From the NCBI RefSeq assembly GCF_024347635.1, contig NZ_AP025510.1:1364001-1428000 (forward strand): a stretch of 64,000 bases of DNA, given 5' to 3'. The translations under genes were made by a program, and so were the position numbers. A model generated the notes under the pieces. The model worked only from the letters and a program-made list of their open reading frames with translations. It searched no databases and was not told the DNA's origin. This stretch comes from Vibrio tasmaniensis (GTDB taxonomy: Bacteria > Pseudomonadota > Gammaproteobacteria > Enterobacterales > Vibrionaceae). Shown here in pieces: positions 44,401 through 52,395 of this stretch (the stretch's first letter is position 1; each line of letters opens with the position of its first letter).

Positions 44401-45291
44401 ATGACAAGCGACCAACTATTGGAAAAGGCACTTTATAGCAGTGCCAGCATCCACCAACCTCATTCATTAAAAGCTTATTTGGCTGCGAATCACCTTAATG
44501 ATTATTTCAGCATAACCGACAATGTGTGGCTTAAAACGAGTGAGTTGATAGACCAAACTGAGATTGAAGTTTTAGGCGAGTATTCTGTAATGTTACAAGC
44601 ACCCAAGTTCTCAGATTTTCGTATTCACAGGATATTGGATAATGGGGTATACCCAGCGTCGTATACTGCTTTAATGCAGTGGCATGAGAATAAGGGCTTT
44701 CAAGATATCTTCTCGCATTGCGTTTCGCTGGCTTCTCAAACAAGCGAATACCTTTCCCACAATGTGACTATCTTATTGGCGCTGAATCGTGTTTACCGTG
44801 GTTTAGAGCCGTCTCAAATTCCAGCATTCCTTAACCGCTTCACAGAATTTGTCACATCGACCCGTTCTGATGGCGACCAAAGCATTGAGACTAGCGGAGT
44901 CGTAGAGCTCAATAGCGTATTACAAGCATGCTTAAAGCAGTTTGGTTTCTTTGGGCACAACCTAATTACGCTTACGTGGATATTGCGTTGTAAGGAAGAT
45001 TTATCGAAAGAGCAATATGAGTCGATGCTTTTTAATCTCTATCAACAGGCCAATAGCCCTTTGGAAGATCCTGACGATGAGATTGATCAAGCTATCTTGG
45101 CGCAGTGTCAAAGCTCAGATAATTCAGATGAGTTCTATGACAATGTCCACCGATTGGTTTTTGGGTATACATTGAACCTGCACCAGATAACGTTAGCGGA
45201 TGCATTGTGTTTTCTTCAGGAACGATTCCCAACACATACTGCAGAACTAAAATGTGTCGCAGAGTATCAGTGTCGTTTGTTAGAACAGTAA
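44401..45291 (+). CDS. Unknown 296-aa protein with a degraded paralog nearby
   Basis: I do not recognise the family. It has no signal peptide or TM segment, is helical and acidic, with Ser/Leu/His-rich stretches. ATG 44401 follows a near-perfect GGAGG at 4-nt spacing; the frame extends 27 codons upstream without a better site. Its last 29 codons (LCFLQERFPTHTAELKCVAE...) recur at 48925-49013 as a separate fragment, so the genome once had a second member here. It is followed by the transporter/kinase operon. Confidence 0.75.
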   Translation: MTSDQLLEKALYSSASIHQPHSLKAYLAANHLNDYFSITDNVWLKTSELIDQTEIEVLGEYSVMLQAPKFSDFRIHRILDNGVYPASYTALMQWHENKGFQDIFSHCVSLASQTSEYLSHNVTILLALNRVYRGLEPSQIPAFLNRFTEFVTSTRSDGDQSIETSGVVELNSVLQACLKQFGFFGHNLITLTWILRCKEDLSKEQYESMLFNLYQQANSPLEDPDDEIDQAILAQCQSSDNSDEFYDNVHRLVFGYTLNLHQITLADALCFLQERFPTHTAELKCVAEYQCRLLEQ

Positions 45292-45471
45292 ATGACACAC
45301 AAACGTAGAGGTAGCGCACAGAATCGAAAAAGGGGATATCGCGATTACGTAATCATTGATCTAGCCGATAGTGAGATAGTGATAAGAGGTCGATAATTCG
45401 TTGTCGGATCTAAATTAGAACTTTAAATCTAATTTCTAAGTAGTTGTTATCTCAGGAAGAGTTTTTGTGCT

Positions 45472-46890
45472 ATGCGCCCCTATATTAAATACATTATCCC
45501 TATTTTAATTCCTTTCATTATCCTTGTAATGCCGCTATCAGCGTTTCCATTTGAAGGCCTTACGATTATTCAACAACGCGTTATCGCGATCTTTTTATTA
45601 GCGGCATTGTGCTGGGTGTTCGAGCCTATCCCGATCTACGCGACGTCTGTTGTTATTATCGTTTTGCAATTGTTGATGTTGTCGGATAAAGGGCTGATCT
45701 TTTTAAGGTTTGAGCATGGGCAGGAACATTTTGGTGAGTTGTTAAAATACAGCGACATCATGGCGACATTCGCCAGCCCAATCATCATGCTGTTTTTGGG
45801 CGGTTTTTTCTTAGCGATGGCCGCCACTAAGTATCGATTAGACGTAAACTTAGCCCGTGTATTATTGAAGCCATTTGGACAAGACCCAAAGTTTGTGATG
45901 CTCGGCTTAATGTTGATCACTGGTATCTTTTCGATGTTTATGTCTAACACGGCAACAACGGCAATGATGCTCTCTATTTTAACGCCGGTACTGGCTGTGT
46001 TTGGCCCGAAAGACCCCGGTCGTGTAGCGTTTGCGCTTTGTATTCCTGTTGCCGCAAACATCGGCGGCATTGGTACCCCGATCGGTACCCCCCCGAACGC
46101 TATCGCACTTAAATACTTAGTTGGCGATAACCTCATTACGTTCGGTGAATGGATGGCATTTGGTGTGCCGTTTGTCGTTATTATGATGGCGTTAGCGTGG
46201 TTTTTAATAGGCTTTATGTACAAAGCTGACCAAAAGAAAATCGAGCTAAGCATCAAAGGTAAATTCCTTAAAACACCCAAAGCCATTGCGGTATACGTCA
46301 CTTTTGCGCTGACCATCATTCTTTGGTTAATGGGTTCAAGCCATGGCATGAACTCTTACACCGTTGCTCTGATTCCTGTCGCTGTGTTCTCACTCACAGG
46401 GATCATCAATAAAGAAGACCTGAAGAAAATTTCTTGGGACGTATTGTGGCTTGTATCAGGTGGTATTGCGCTTGGTTTAGCTCTCGATAAAACAGGGTTA
46501 GCAAGGCTCGTGGTACACAGTATTCCGTTTGATGCTTACTCACCCTATGTGGTGTTGTTCGGAGCGGCGTTCTTGTGTTTGGTAATGGCAAACTTTATGT
46601 CTCATACCGCAACGGCTAACTTGTTAATGCCAATTATGGCTGCATTAGGTTCGTCTATGGCTTCACTCACGCCACTAGGCGGTGAGTTAACGTTAATTCT
46701 GGTTGTGACTTTTGCCGCTTCATTAGGTATGTCGCTGCCAATCAGTACGCCACCGAATGCGTTGGCTCATGCCACGGGTCATGTGCAAAGTAATCAAATG
46801 GCCAGAATCGGTATTATTTTGGGTGTGGTTGGTGTGCTACTGAGTTTTGTTATGGTGTGGGTGCTACATTCAATTGGTCACATAGGATAA
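45472..46890 (+). CDS. DASS/SLC13-family sodium:anion (dicarboxylate) symporter
   Basis: A 472-aa inner-membrane protein with about 11-12 TM segments and the inverted-repeat signature loops of SLC13: MSNTATTAMMLSI (first SNT) with GTPIGTPPNAIAL, and MSHTATANLLMPI with PISTPPNALA in the second half (SHT in place of SNT). Known members import succinate, malate, citrate or sulfate with Na+. It is 6 bp upstream of a sensor kinase gene and its regulator, suggesting that the trio senses and imports a carboxylate or sulfate. ATG 45472 is followed by an immediate first TM segment. Confidence 0.92.
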   Translation: MRPYIKYIIPILIPFIILVMPLSAFPFEGLTIIQQRVIAIFLLAALCWVFEPIPIYATSVVIIVLQLLMLSDKGLIFLRFEHGQEHFGELLKYSDIMATFASPIIMLFLGGFFLAMAATKYRLDVNLARVLLKPFGQDPKFVMLGLMLITGIFSMFMSNTATTAMMLSILTPVLAVFGPKDPGRVAFALCIPVAANIGGIGTPIGTPPNAIALKYLVGDNLITFGEWMAFGVPFVVIMMALAWFLIGFMYKADQKKIELSIKGKFLKTPKAIAVYVTFALTIILWLMGSSHGMNSYTVALIPVAVFSLTGIINKEDLKKISWDVLWLVSGGIALGLALDKTGLARLVVHSIPFDAYSPYVVLFGAAFLCLVMANFMSHTATANLLMPIMAALGSSMASLTPLGGELTLILVVTFAASLGMSLPISTPPNALAHATGHVQSNQMARIGIILGVVGVLLSFVMVWVLHSIGHIG

Positions 46891-46896
46891 CGATAC

Positions 46897-48252
46897 GTGT
46901 ATCAACAAAAGCTAGAAGCACTTATCGATCGTTATTTTAATCAGACAGAACGTCGGGTGACGTGCCGTGCCGGTAACACCATTATTGAACAATCAGCGTT
47001 AAACACTCGTTTATATTATGTGTTTAGTGGAGAACTGGAAGGCTTTTATACCGAAGCGAATGCACCGCGAGTACGCGTGTTTAGCGCGGGTAGTGGGGCT
47101 TTTATAGGCGTTCATAGCTTCTTTTCGGGTAATTGGACAGCATCTTCAACGGTTGTTGCTAAAACTGATGTCGAGTTAGCGTGGATCGATAAAGACACGC
47201 CTGCAGAAGATGAACGTAAATTTGGTCCTCTTACCGCACAGTTCACACCTGTGATTGTCAATGAGTTGTCGCGTCGTCAACGCCGTGCAACACAAGAAGC
47301 GATAGCGAAACAAAAAGCGCTAGAGAAGTTACATACTGCTGAGCAAATGACGACCTTGGGTCAATTGGCTGCAGGGATTGCTCATGAACTTAACAACGCT
47401 ATTGGTGTAGTAAATAGTAAATCTGGCCGACTTGAAACGGTCATCATGGATCTGCTTGAAGAAGTGCATCCAGAAGCCAGTCAATTTTTCGATTTTGGGT
47501 TAATGCATGGTCAGAAAACGTCGTCGTCGGAAGCACGAACACGTGGGCGACAATTTGAAAGAAAATTTGGTTTAGACAAAAACATTGCTCGCTCTCTTGC
47601 AAAGGCGATTCCAATTGACGCTTTATCTGCAACAGACGTTATTTCAAAGCATTGGCTGAAAAACCCAGAAGAAGCGATTCGTTTTTGGCAGATGGGCTGT
47701 GATTTACATGATTTACGTTTGGCATCTAGACACACCGTTGGCATCGTAAAATCGGTTAAACAACTTGGCAGAGTTGATATTGACACCGAAGAAGCGGTTG
47801 ATATTAACGACTCCATTAACCATGCCTTATCGTTGTTACAAAGTGAGTTACGTAGAGTGTCTGTGCGATTGAGCCCTGCGGATTTACCGTCTTTTAAAGG
47901 CTCGAAAACAGAGCTCGTTCAGATTTGGGTCAACATTGTAAAGAATGCTTGTGATGCAATGTCGAATTCAGAAGATGCCGCAATAGAGATTCAAACCAGA
48001 TTAAGTAAGAAAAGAATATTAGTTACGATTACGAATAACGGCCCTGAGATAGACGAGGGGACTCGTAGAAAGATATTTCAGCCCAACTTCACCACTAAAA
48101 AAGGTGGTTTATCGTTTGGATTGGGCTTGGGTTTATCAATAGTTAAGCGGATTGTGGCGGGTTATGGCGGAAGTATCATTGTGAAAAGTGATGCTTCTAA
48201 AACTGTATTTAGAATCAAGTTACCAGTAGAGGGTGAACATGGAGAAGCTTAA
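46897..48252 (+). CDS. Sensor histidine kinase with N-terminal cNMP-binding-like domain
   Basis: A 451-aa soluble kinase: residues about 1-125 form a CAP_ED/cyclic-nucleotide-binding-like beta barrel, then a coiled linker (127-150), the H-box GQLAAGIAHELNNAIG with H163, an atypical helical insert (about 180-290), the N-box NIVKNACDAM and the G-box FGLGLGLSIV. It has no TM segments. It starts with GTG 46897 (AGGA upstream), 6 bp after the transporter gene, and overlaps its response regulator by 14 bp. The cytosolic kinase probably reads an intracellular signal linked to the transporter (inference). Confidence 0.9.
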   Translation: MYQQKLEALIDRYFNQTERRVTCRAGNTIIEQSALNTRLYYVFSGELEGFYTEANAPRVRVFSAGSGAFIGVHSFFSGNWTASSTVVAKTDVELAWIDKDTPAEDERKFGPLTAQFTPVIVNELSRRQRRATQEAIAKQKALEKLHTAEQMTTLGQLAAGIAHELNNAIGVVNSKSGRLETVIMDLLEEVHPEASQFFDFGLMHGQKTSSSEARTRGRQFERKFGLDKNIARSLAKAIPIDALSATDVISKHWLKNPEEAIRFWQMGCDLHDLRLASRHTVGIVKSVKQLGRVDIDTEEAVDINDSINHALSLLQSELRRVSVRLSPADLPSFKGSKTELVQIWVNIVKNACDAMSNSEDAAIEIQTRLSKKRILVTITNNGPEIDEGTRRKIFQPNFTTKKGGLSFGLGLGLSIVKRIVAGYGGSIIVKSDASKTVFRIKLPVEGEHGEA

Positions 48253-48712
48253 TTTAATCTGTGTCGATGACCAGAGAGAAGTACTGAGCGCAGTGGTACA
48301 AGATTTAGAGCCGCTGGCGAGTTGGCTGAATATTGAAGATTGTGAATCAGCGCAAGAAGTGCTTGATCTCATTGATGAACTTGACGCAGAAGGCGAACAC
48401 ATTACCGTCATCGTGTCTGATCATGTGATGCCAGGAAAAACGGGTGTGGAGTTACTCACTGACGTGTTCCATGACAGCCGCTTTCCGAATACAAAGAAAA
48501 TTCTTCTTACGGGGCAGGCCACTCACACCGATACCATCAATGCGATTAATGCAGCAGGCATCGACCGTTACTTTGAAAAACCTTGGCAAGCAAGCACATT
48601 AGTTGAGTGCATTCGTACTCTTGTCACTGAGTACATATTTGATCAAGGGCTTGATTACACGGACTATCAGAATGAGCTCGACCAACAGGTTGTGTTGAGA
48701 CGCTTACGCTAG
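48239..48712 (+). CDS. Response regulator, receiver domain only (plus short tail)
   Basis: A 157-aa receiver protein: acidic pair D10-D11, phospho-acceptor D61 in VSDHVMPG, T91 in LLTGQA, K114 in YFEKPW. After the REC domain (about 1-122) only a 35-residue tail follows, with no DNA-binding or catalytic output domain. It is therefore a single-domain regulator that works through protein contact, or a phosphorelay intermediate. ATG 48239 follows GAGG at 6 nt and lies inside the 3' end of the kinase gene. Confidence 0.9.
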   Translation: MEKLNLICVDDQREVLSAVVQDLEPLASWLNIEDCESAQEVLDLIDELDAEGEHITVIVSDHVMPGKTGVELLTDVFHDSRFPNTKKILLTGQATHTDTINAINAAGIDRYFEKPWQASTLVECIRTLVTEYIFDQGLDYTDYQNELDQQVVLRRLR

Positions 48713-48762
48713 TTTCTTATGTTAGCGACTTACATTGGTCACTAATATAAGTCGCTTGAAAT

Positions 48763-48828
48763 TATATGCACCGAAGAAAGCTTTCTGAAGGAGTTTGTCT
48801 TTGAAAGATGTAGTCTTCGGTGCATATA
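48763..48828. repeat. Inverted repeat with 15-bp perfect arms
   Basis: TATATGCACCGAAGA (48763-48777) pairs with TCTTCGGTGCATATA (48814-48828) across a 36-bp loop, downstream of the response regulator. No T-run marks it as a terminator; it may be an RNA stabiliser or the footprint of a small mobile element. Confidence 0.6.
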
Positions 48829-48895
48829 TTACCTATCTCTTTTGGTAGTTCAGGTTTAGTACTCAGTTATTAACACACTGGTTGCAAGCTTAAGT

Positions 48896-48925
48896 CTAAA
48901 ACTCATACGCTACGCCAACGCCAAC
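48896..48925 (-). pseudogene. C-terminal remnant of an outer-membrane beta-barrel gene
   Basis: On the minus strand a frame reads NVGVGVAYEF then stop (TAG at 48898-48896), the typical C-terminal strand of a Gram-negative OM barrel with terminal Phe. Upstream of this (rightward) the frame becomes the antisense of the next fragment, so the 5' part of the gene is missing. About 10 codons are too few for certainty. Confidence 0.4.
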
Positions 48926-49013
48926 ATTGTGTTTTCTTCACGAACAATTTCCTGAGCATACAGCAGCACTAAAATGTGTCGCAGAGTATCAGTGTCGTCT
49001 GCTAGAAAAGTAA
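48925..49013 (+). pseudogene. 3' fragment of a paralog of the 296-aa gene at 44401
   Basis: This 89-bp stretch aligns without gaps to 45203-45291 (about 12 mismatches by hand count) and keeps the frame and the stop: LCFLHEQFPEHTAALKCVAE and then YQCRLLEK, stop. The rest of the gene is absent. Conservation in protein frame shows that it derives from a coding paralog that was later truncated. Confidence 0.8.
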
Positions 49014-49166
49014 GTCGAAAGTATTCAAAAATGATTCCTAACGTGCGGTATTTGGAGTTCGAAGTCAGGTCGGTATTTACAACGTAAAGGACTAGGCTTT
49101 TCACGGCTTACTGCGTAATAATGCATTCGCCCACAAGTGGGGGTTTATAGTCAGTAGGATTTTAAA

Positions 49167-49679
49167 ATGAGTGAGATTGCTCGCTTTCTATCTGGTGAAG
49201 CGCCAGATAAATTTGGTCGTAATATAGAACAGTTGTTGGCTTACAATCATTTTTGGTTGGAGCATGATCATAAGTACATTCAAGTCTTTTTCCCAATCGA
49301 TGAAGGGACTAAGTTTAATCAGCATGCGCCGTTGGTTACTCATGAAGACAGGACGCTTTTTGCTAATTCAGAAGAGCTCCGCACCGCTCATCTGCAAGTG
49401 CTTGATCTGATGCTTGAGTTTTGGGGTATGCAGCGGAAAGGGAGTGAAATATCTTCATCGTTGCCACTTAGCCCCGCGAATCACTTATGGCTAAAGAATC
49501 ATGACCATAACCAGCTAAGGCTAACGCGAGCAATTCGTAGTTTGTACTTGTTAGGCAATGAAGAGGTCGCTACTCGATTATGTGACTTTTTGGTATCAGC
49601 GGCGAGCGAGACAGGCTCTGTGTCGGAGAAAACCGTTCAGTATTGGCGTAATGCGTTAAAGGAGCCGGTACGAGTCTAG
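49167..49679 (+). CDS. OGFr-like domain protein
   Basis: A 170-aa protein with the bacterial opioid-growth-factor-receptor (OGFr_N) signature near the N-terminus: AYNHFWLEHDHKYIQVFFPI (about 24-43). A helical remainder contains NHDHNQLRLTRAIRSL. The biochemical role of bacterial OGFr proteins is unknown. It starts at ATG 49167 after a gene-fragment scar; no ribosome site of note is visible. Confidence 0.82.
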   Translation: MSEIARFLSGEAPDKFGRNIEQLLAYNHFWLEHDHKYIQVFFPIDEGTKFNQHAPLVTHEDRTLFANSEELRTAHLQVLDLMLEFWGMQRKGSEISSSLPLSPANHLWLKNHDHNQLRLTRAIRSLYLLGNEEVATRLCDFLVSAASETGSVSEKTVQYWRNALKEPVRV

Positions 49680-49883
49680 ACATGCCAACAAATCAACCCA
49701 AAAAGATTCATTACATGTGGCATTGTGACTACGTGTTAAATTTGATCGTTATGTTCTGAGTTATTACGGCAATATGTGTTCTATGTGCCGAAAACTTCAC
49801 GGTGCAGTTTCTATCTTTATTGAAAAATGCCTTAAAGTAGGGGTTAGCTTCTGTTTAGATGATCTTCATGTACAAGGAATGTT

Positions 49884-50366
49884 ATGAAAATTTTTAGAAC
49901 TTTTTTATGTCTTGCTTTAAGTGTCCCTTCTTTTGCTTCTATAGCGAACTCTGAGCAATTAGTTGGGGCATGGAAGTGTAGTACCGCATTACCAATATCT
50001 TGGCTTGATGCCTTAAGTATCTATTCACCGGATGGCAGTTTCACTGGTGTAGCAAACTCTATAACAGAAACTAAAGTTCATGAGGGAAACGTGAACTTTG
50101 ATTTGTTTCTCGTAGGGTCTTGGGCGCTAAACGGCAAAGAGCTGATTACCAATATTACCAATGTTCAAATCGTCCCTAAGAACCCCCAGACAGAAAAAGA
50201 GATCGAAACATTAAAGCAAGCAATTAACCAACCCTCACTATTATATTCAGTGCAAGAAGTGCTGCTCCTGACCAATGTTAAATTGAGAACGAGGAACGAT
50301 ACCGGCGCTACAGATAATTGTGTTCGAGCTATCTCTGCATCAGAATTGAGAACAAAAAGTGAATAG
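49884..50366 (+). CDS. Secreted/periplasmic protein of unknown function (160 aa)
   Basis: A signal peptide (KIFRTFLCLALSVPSFASIA, cleavage near 20-22) precedes a lipocalin-like beta-rich mature part beginning LVGAWKC, a pattern seen in small proteins with a GxW motif. Two cysteines (in WKCSTA and DNCVRA) could form a disulfide. AAGGAATGTT lies before ATG 49884. I cannot name the family. Confidence 0.72.
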   Translation: MKIFRTFLCLALSVPSFASIANSEQLVGAWKCSTALPISWLDALSIYSPDGSFTGVANSITETKVHEGNVNFDLFLVGSWALNGKELITNITNVQIVPKNPQTEKEIETLKQAINQPSLLYSVQEVLLLTNVKLRTRNDTGATDNCVRAISASELRTKSE

Positions 50367-50393
50367 CAGGCCGAAAATAGTTGGTGGGATATC

Positions 50394-50421
50394 TATGAGT
50401 ATGAGTATGAGTATGAGTATG
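50394..50421 (+). repeat. Hexanucleotide tandem repeat (TATGAG)4
   Basis: Four full copies plus TATG. The repeat is translated as Met-Ser pairs in the tiny ORF 50395-50454, and a change of one unit keeps the frame. Confidence 0.9.
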
Positions 50422-50454
50422 TGCTTTAGTTTAAAAGTATGGATGGACGATTGA
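50395..50454 (+). CDS. Possible upstream leader ORF, 19 aa, encoded partly by the hexamer repeat
   Basis: ATG 50395 follows GGTGGGA at 5-nt spacing and opens (MS)4 then MCFSLKVWMDD; the TGA stop (50452-50454) directly abuts ATG 50455 of the next gene. This arrangement predicts translational coupling. Translation is not proven and the composition is unusual. Confidence 0.35.
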   Translation: MSMSMSMSMCFSLKVWMDD

Positions 50455-50670
50455 ATGGGTATTGTGATTTTTATCGCTACAGTGATTTTAGTTAAATCAA
50501 TTGAAGCAAAGTTTGGGTACACATATAACATCTTTTCAGATCCACTTGATATCAAGCTAGCCGTTCTCGATGTTGTCTTGTGGGTTTCAGTCTACTTTGG
50601 TTTATCTCTTGTTTATGAAAAGGGCAAAGGCATCCTGACTAAAATGGGTAAAGTTAAGAACCCTTCTTGA
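50455..50670 (+). CDS. Small inner-membrane protein (71 aa), unknown function
   Basis: Two hydrophobic segments (about 2-14 and 34-52) flank a short polar loop; the tail is basic (KGKGILTKMGKVKN). It starts immediately after the stop of a repeat-encoded leader ORF and is followed 88 bp later by the CSD-excalibur gene. I do not recognise the family. Confidence 0.6.
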   Translation: MGIVIFIATVILVKSIEAKFGYTYNIFSDPLDIKLAVLDVVLWVSVYFGLSLVYEKGKGILTKMGKVKNPS

Positions 50671-50758
50671 TGGGGAAAATTGAACGCTATTAAGCGTAAC
50701 CGGAATATTGTTAGTGATTTGAACTAAGATCAAGAGACGGTTTGGAAAAGGAATAGTT

Positions 50759-51226
50759 ATGAATGGAAAAATTGTTCGATGGGTTGATGATAGGGGTTTT
50801 GGATTCATCAACTCAGATGAATTAAAGGGCGATGTTTTTGTTCATATATCCAAGTTTCGAAAGGGTTATCGTTCTCCAAAGGTTGGAGATAAAGTTGAAT
50901 TTCAACTATCACATAGTACTTCTAAACTGAGCGCTTCGAGTGCACAGTTAGTTGGTATCGATCCACTTAAATCCAATCCGTTATCACTTATTTTGTCTGC
51001 ATTTATCGTTGGTCTTATAGGAGCAGCTTTGTATCTTTTTTTGTTAGAGCCAAAGTTAAATCCGGCATATGAGAGTATGGGTTTTAGCTGCCAAGGAAAA
51101 ATGTACTGCAGTGAGATGTTATCTTGTGATGAAGCAAAGTTTTATTTAGATAACTGTTCTGATGTGAAAATAGACGGTGATCGTGATGGTACCCCTTGTG
51201 AAAGCCAGCACTGCAGTCGCTGGTAA
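50759..51226 (+). CDS. Cold-shock domain, TM segment and excalibur domain fusion
   Basis: A 155-aa protein. Residues 1-62 are a cold-shock OB fold with RNP1-like DRGFGFINSD and RNP2-like VFVHISKF. A TM helix lies near 78-98 (LSLILSAFIVGLIGAALYLF). The C-terminus (about 108-155) is an excalibur Ca-binding-like module with MLSCDEAKFYLDNCS and DGDRDGTPCESQHC, a D-x-D-x-D-G loop and paired cysteines. The nucleic-acid-binding part would be cytosolic and the excalibur part periplasmic. Similar CSD-DUF1294/excalibur fusions exist; function unknown. Confidence 0.88.
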   Translation: MNGKIVRWVDDRGFGFINSDELKGDVFVHISKFRKGYRSPKVGDKVEFQLSHSTSKLSASSAQLVGIDPLKSNPLSLILSAFIVGLIGAALYLFLLEPKLNPAYESMGFSCQGKMYCSEMLSCDEAKFYLDNCSDVKIDGDRDGTPCESQHCSRW

Positions 51227-51258
51227 GCAAGTGCGTATAAAGATCATGTACTCATATA

Positions 51259-51293
51259 GAAAAAAGCCTAAGCATCAATAGGATACTTAGGCT
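51259..51293 (-). terminator. Rho-independent terminator after mesD
   Basis: On the minus strand GCCTAAG, long loop, CTTAGGCTTTTTT, 28 bp after the stop. Confidence 0.85.
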
Positions 51294-51320
51294 TCAAAAG
51301 TTCGCTTTTAGTTTAAACCG

Positions 51321-52349
51321 TTACTCTGAAAGCTCTTTACGAACGATCTCTGCGCCGGCACTTAGCGCAAGGAGCTTCGCTGAGGCAATTTCGCGAGGAA
51401 GGGGCGCCATGCCACAGTTGGTGCACGGGTAGAGCTTATCGGCATCAACATACTTCAGTGTTTCTCGTAGAGTGTCGGCAACTTCTTCTGGCGTTTCAAT
51501 CGCATTGGTTGCAACATCAATAGCACCGACCATCACTTTCTTACCTCGAACAAGCTCAAGCAGTTCAACCGGTACATGAGAGTTGTGACATTCTAACGAG
51601 ATGATATCGATATTCGATTGCTGAAGCTTAGGAAATACCTCTTCGTATTGGCGCCACTCGGTACCTAGTGTCTTTTTCCAATCCGTATTTGCTTTGATGC
51701 CGTATCCATAGCAAATGTGTACTGCGGTTTCGCACTTAAGCCCTTCAATAGCTCTTTCTAAACAAGCAATTCCCCAATCATTCACGTCATCAAAAAATAC
51801 GTTAAAAGCAGGCTCATCAAACTGAATAATATCAACGCCTGCAGCTTCAAGTTCTTTGGCTTCTTCGTTGAGGATCTTTGCAAATTCCCATGCTAACTTT
51901 TCACGGCTCTGGTAATGCGCGTCGTAAAGCGTATCTATCATGGTCATTGGCCCTGGCAGAGCCCACTTAATCGGTTGATCCGTTTGCTTGCGTAAGAACT
52001 TAGCATCTTCGACAAAAACCGATTTTTGACGAGAAACAGGGCCAACGACTGTTGGTACGCTTGCATCGTAACGGTCGCGAATTTTAACGGTTTCACGTTT
52101 CTCAAAATCCACGCCATTCAGGTGTTCAATGAAGGTTGTTACAAAGTGCTGACGTGTTTGTTCGCCATCACTTACAATATCAATACCGGCTTGTTGCTGG
52201 TCTTGAAGAGAGACACGTAGCGCGTCTTGTTTGCCGTCGGTTAATTCGTCGCCTTCCAGTTTCCATGGAGACCAAAGAGTCTCTGGCTGTGCAAGCCAAG
52301 ATGGCTTAGGTAAACTGCCTGCTGTTGAAGTCGGTAATAGTGTTTTCAT
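51321..52349 (-). CDS. mesD: Core-MetE methionine synthase, MesD type
   Basis: A 342-aa protein equivalent to only the C-terminal catalytic barrel of MetE (about 750 aa). Zinc ligands are in place: H and C in AVHICYGYG, E in ISLECHNSH, C in YPCTNCGM. The N-terminal folate-binding half is missing. Such short MetE proteins next to a DUF1852 gene form the MesD/MesX folate-independent, oxygen-requiring methionine synthase system described in aerobic bacteria. The methyl donor is not established from sequence. mesX ends 46 bp upstream in the same minus-strand operon. Confidence 0.9.
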   Translation of the reverse strand: MKTLLPTSTAGSLPKPSWLAQPETLWSPWKLEGDELTDGKQDALRVSLQDQQQAGIDIVSDGEQTRQHFVTTFIEHLNGVDFEKRETVKIRDRYDASVPTVVGPVSRQKSVFVEDAKFLRKQTDQPIKWALPGPMTMIDTLYDAHYQSREKLAWEFAKILNEEAKELEAAGVDIIQFDEPAFNVFFDDVNDWGIACLERAIEGLKCETAVHICYGYGIKANTDWKKTLGTEWRQYEEVFPKLQQSNIDIISLECHNSHVPVELLELVRGKKVMVGAIDVATNAIETPEEVADTLRETLKYVDADKLYPCTNCGMAPLPREIASAKLLALSAGAEIVRKELSE

Positions 52350-52395
52350 AATTAATACTGCCTATCCTTGGTGATTTAAGAGCGTAATTGCTCGA

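Noticed and set aside
48910..49104. Minus-strand ORF similar to one at 45092-45319
   Set aside because: The similarity is the antisense reading of the duplicated 89-bp 3' gene fragment, not a real protein family.
40822..51226. Superintegron cassette array
   Set aside because: Gene content (GNAT, NUDIX, small unknowns on one strand) looks cassette-like, but the gaps hold no repeated attC/VCR-type imperfect palindromes and no integrase gene is present.
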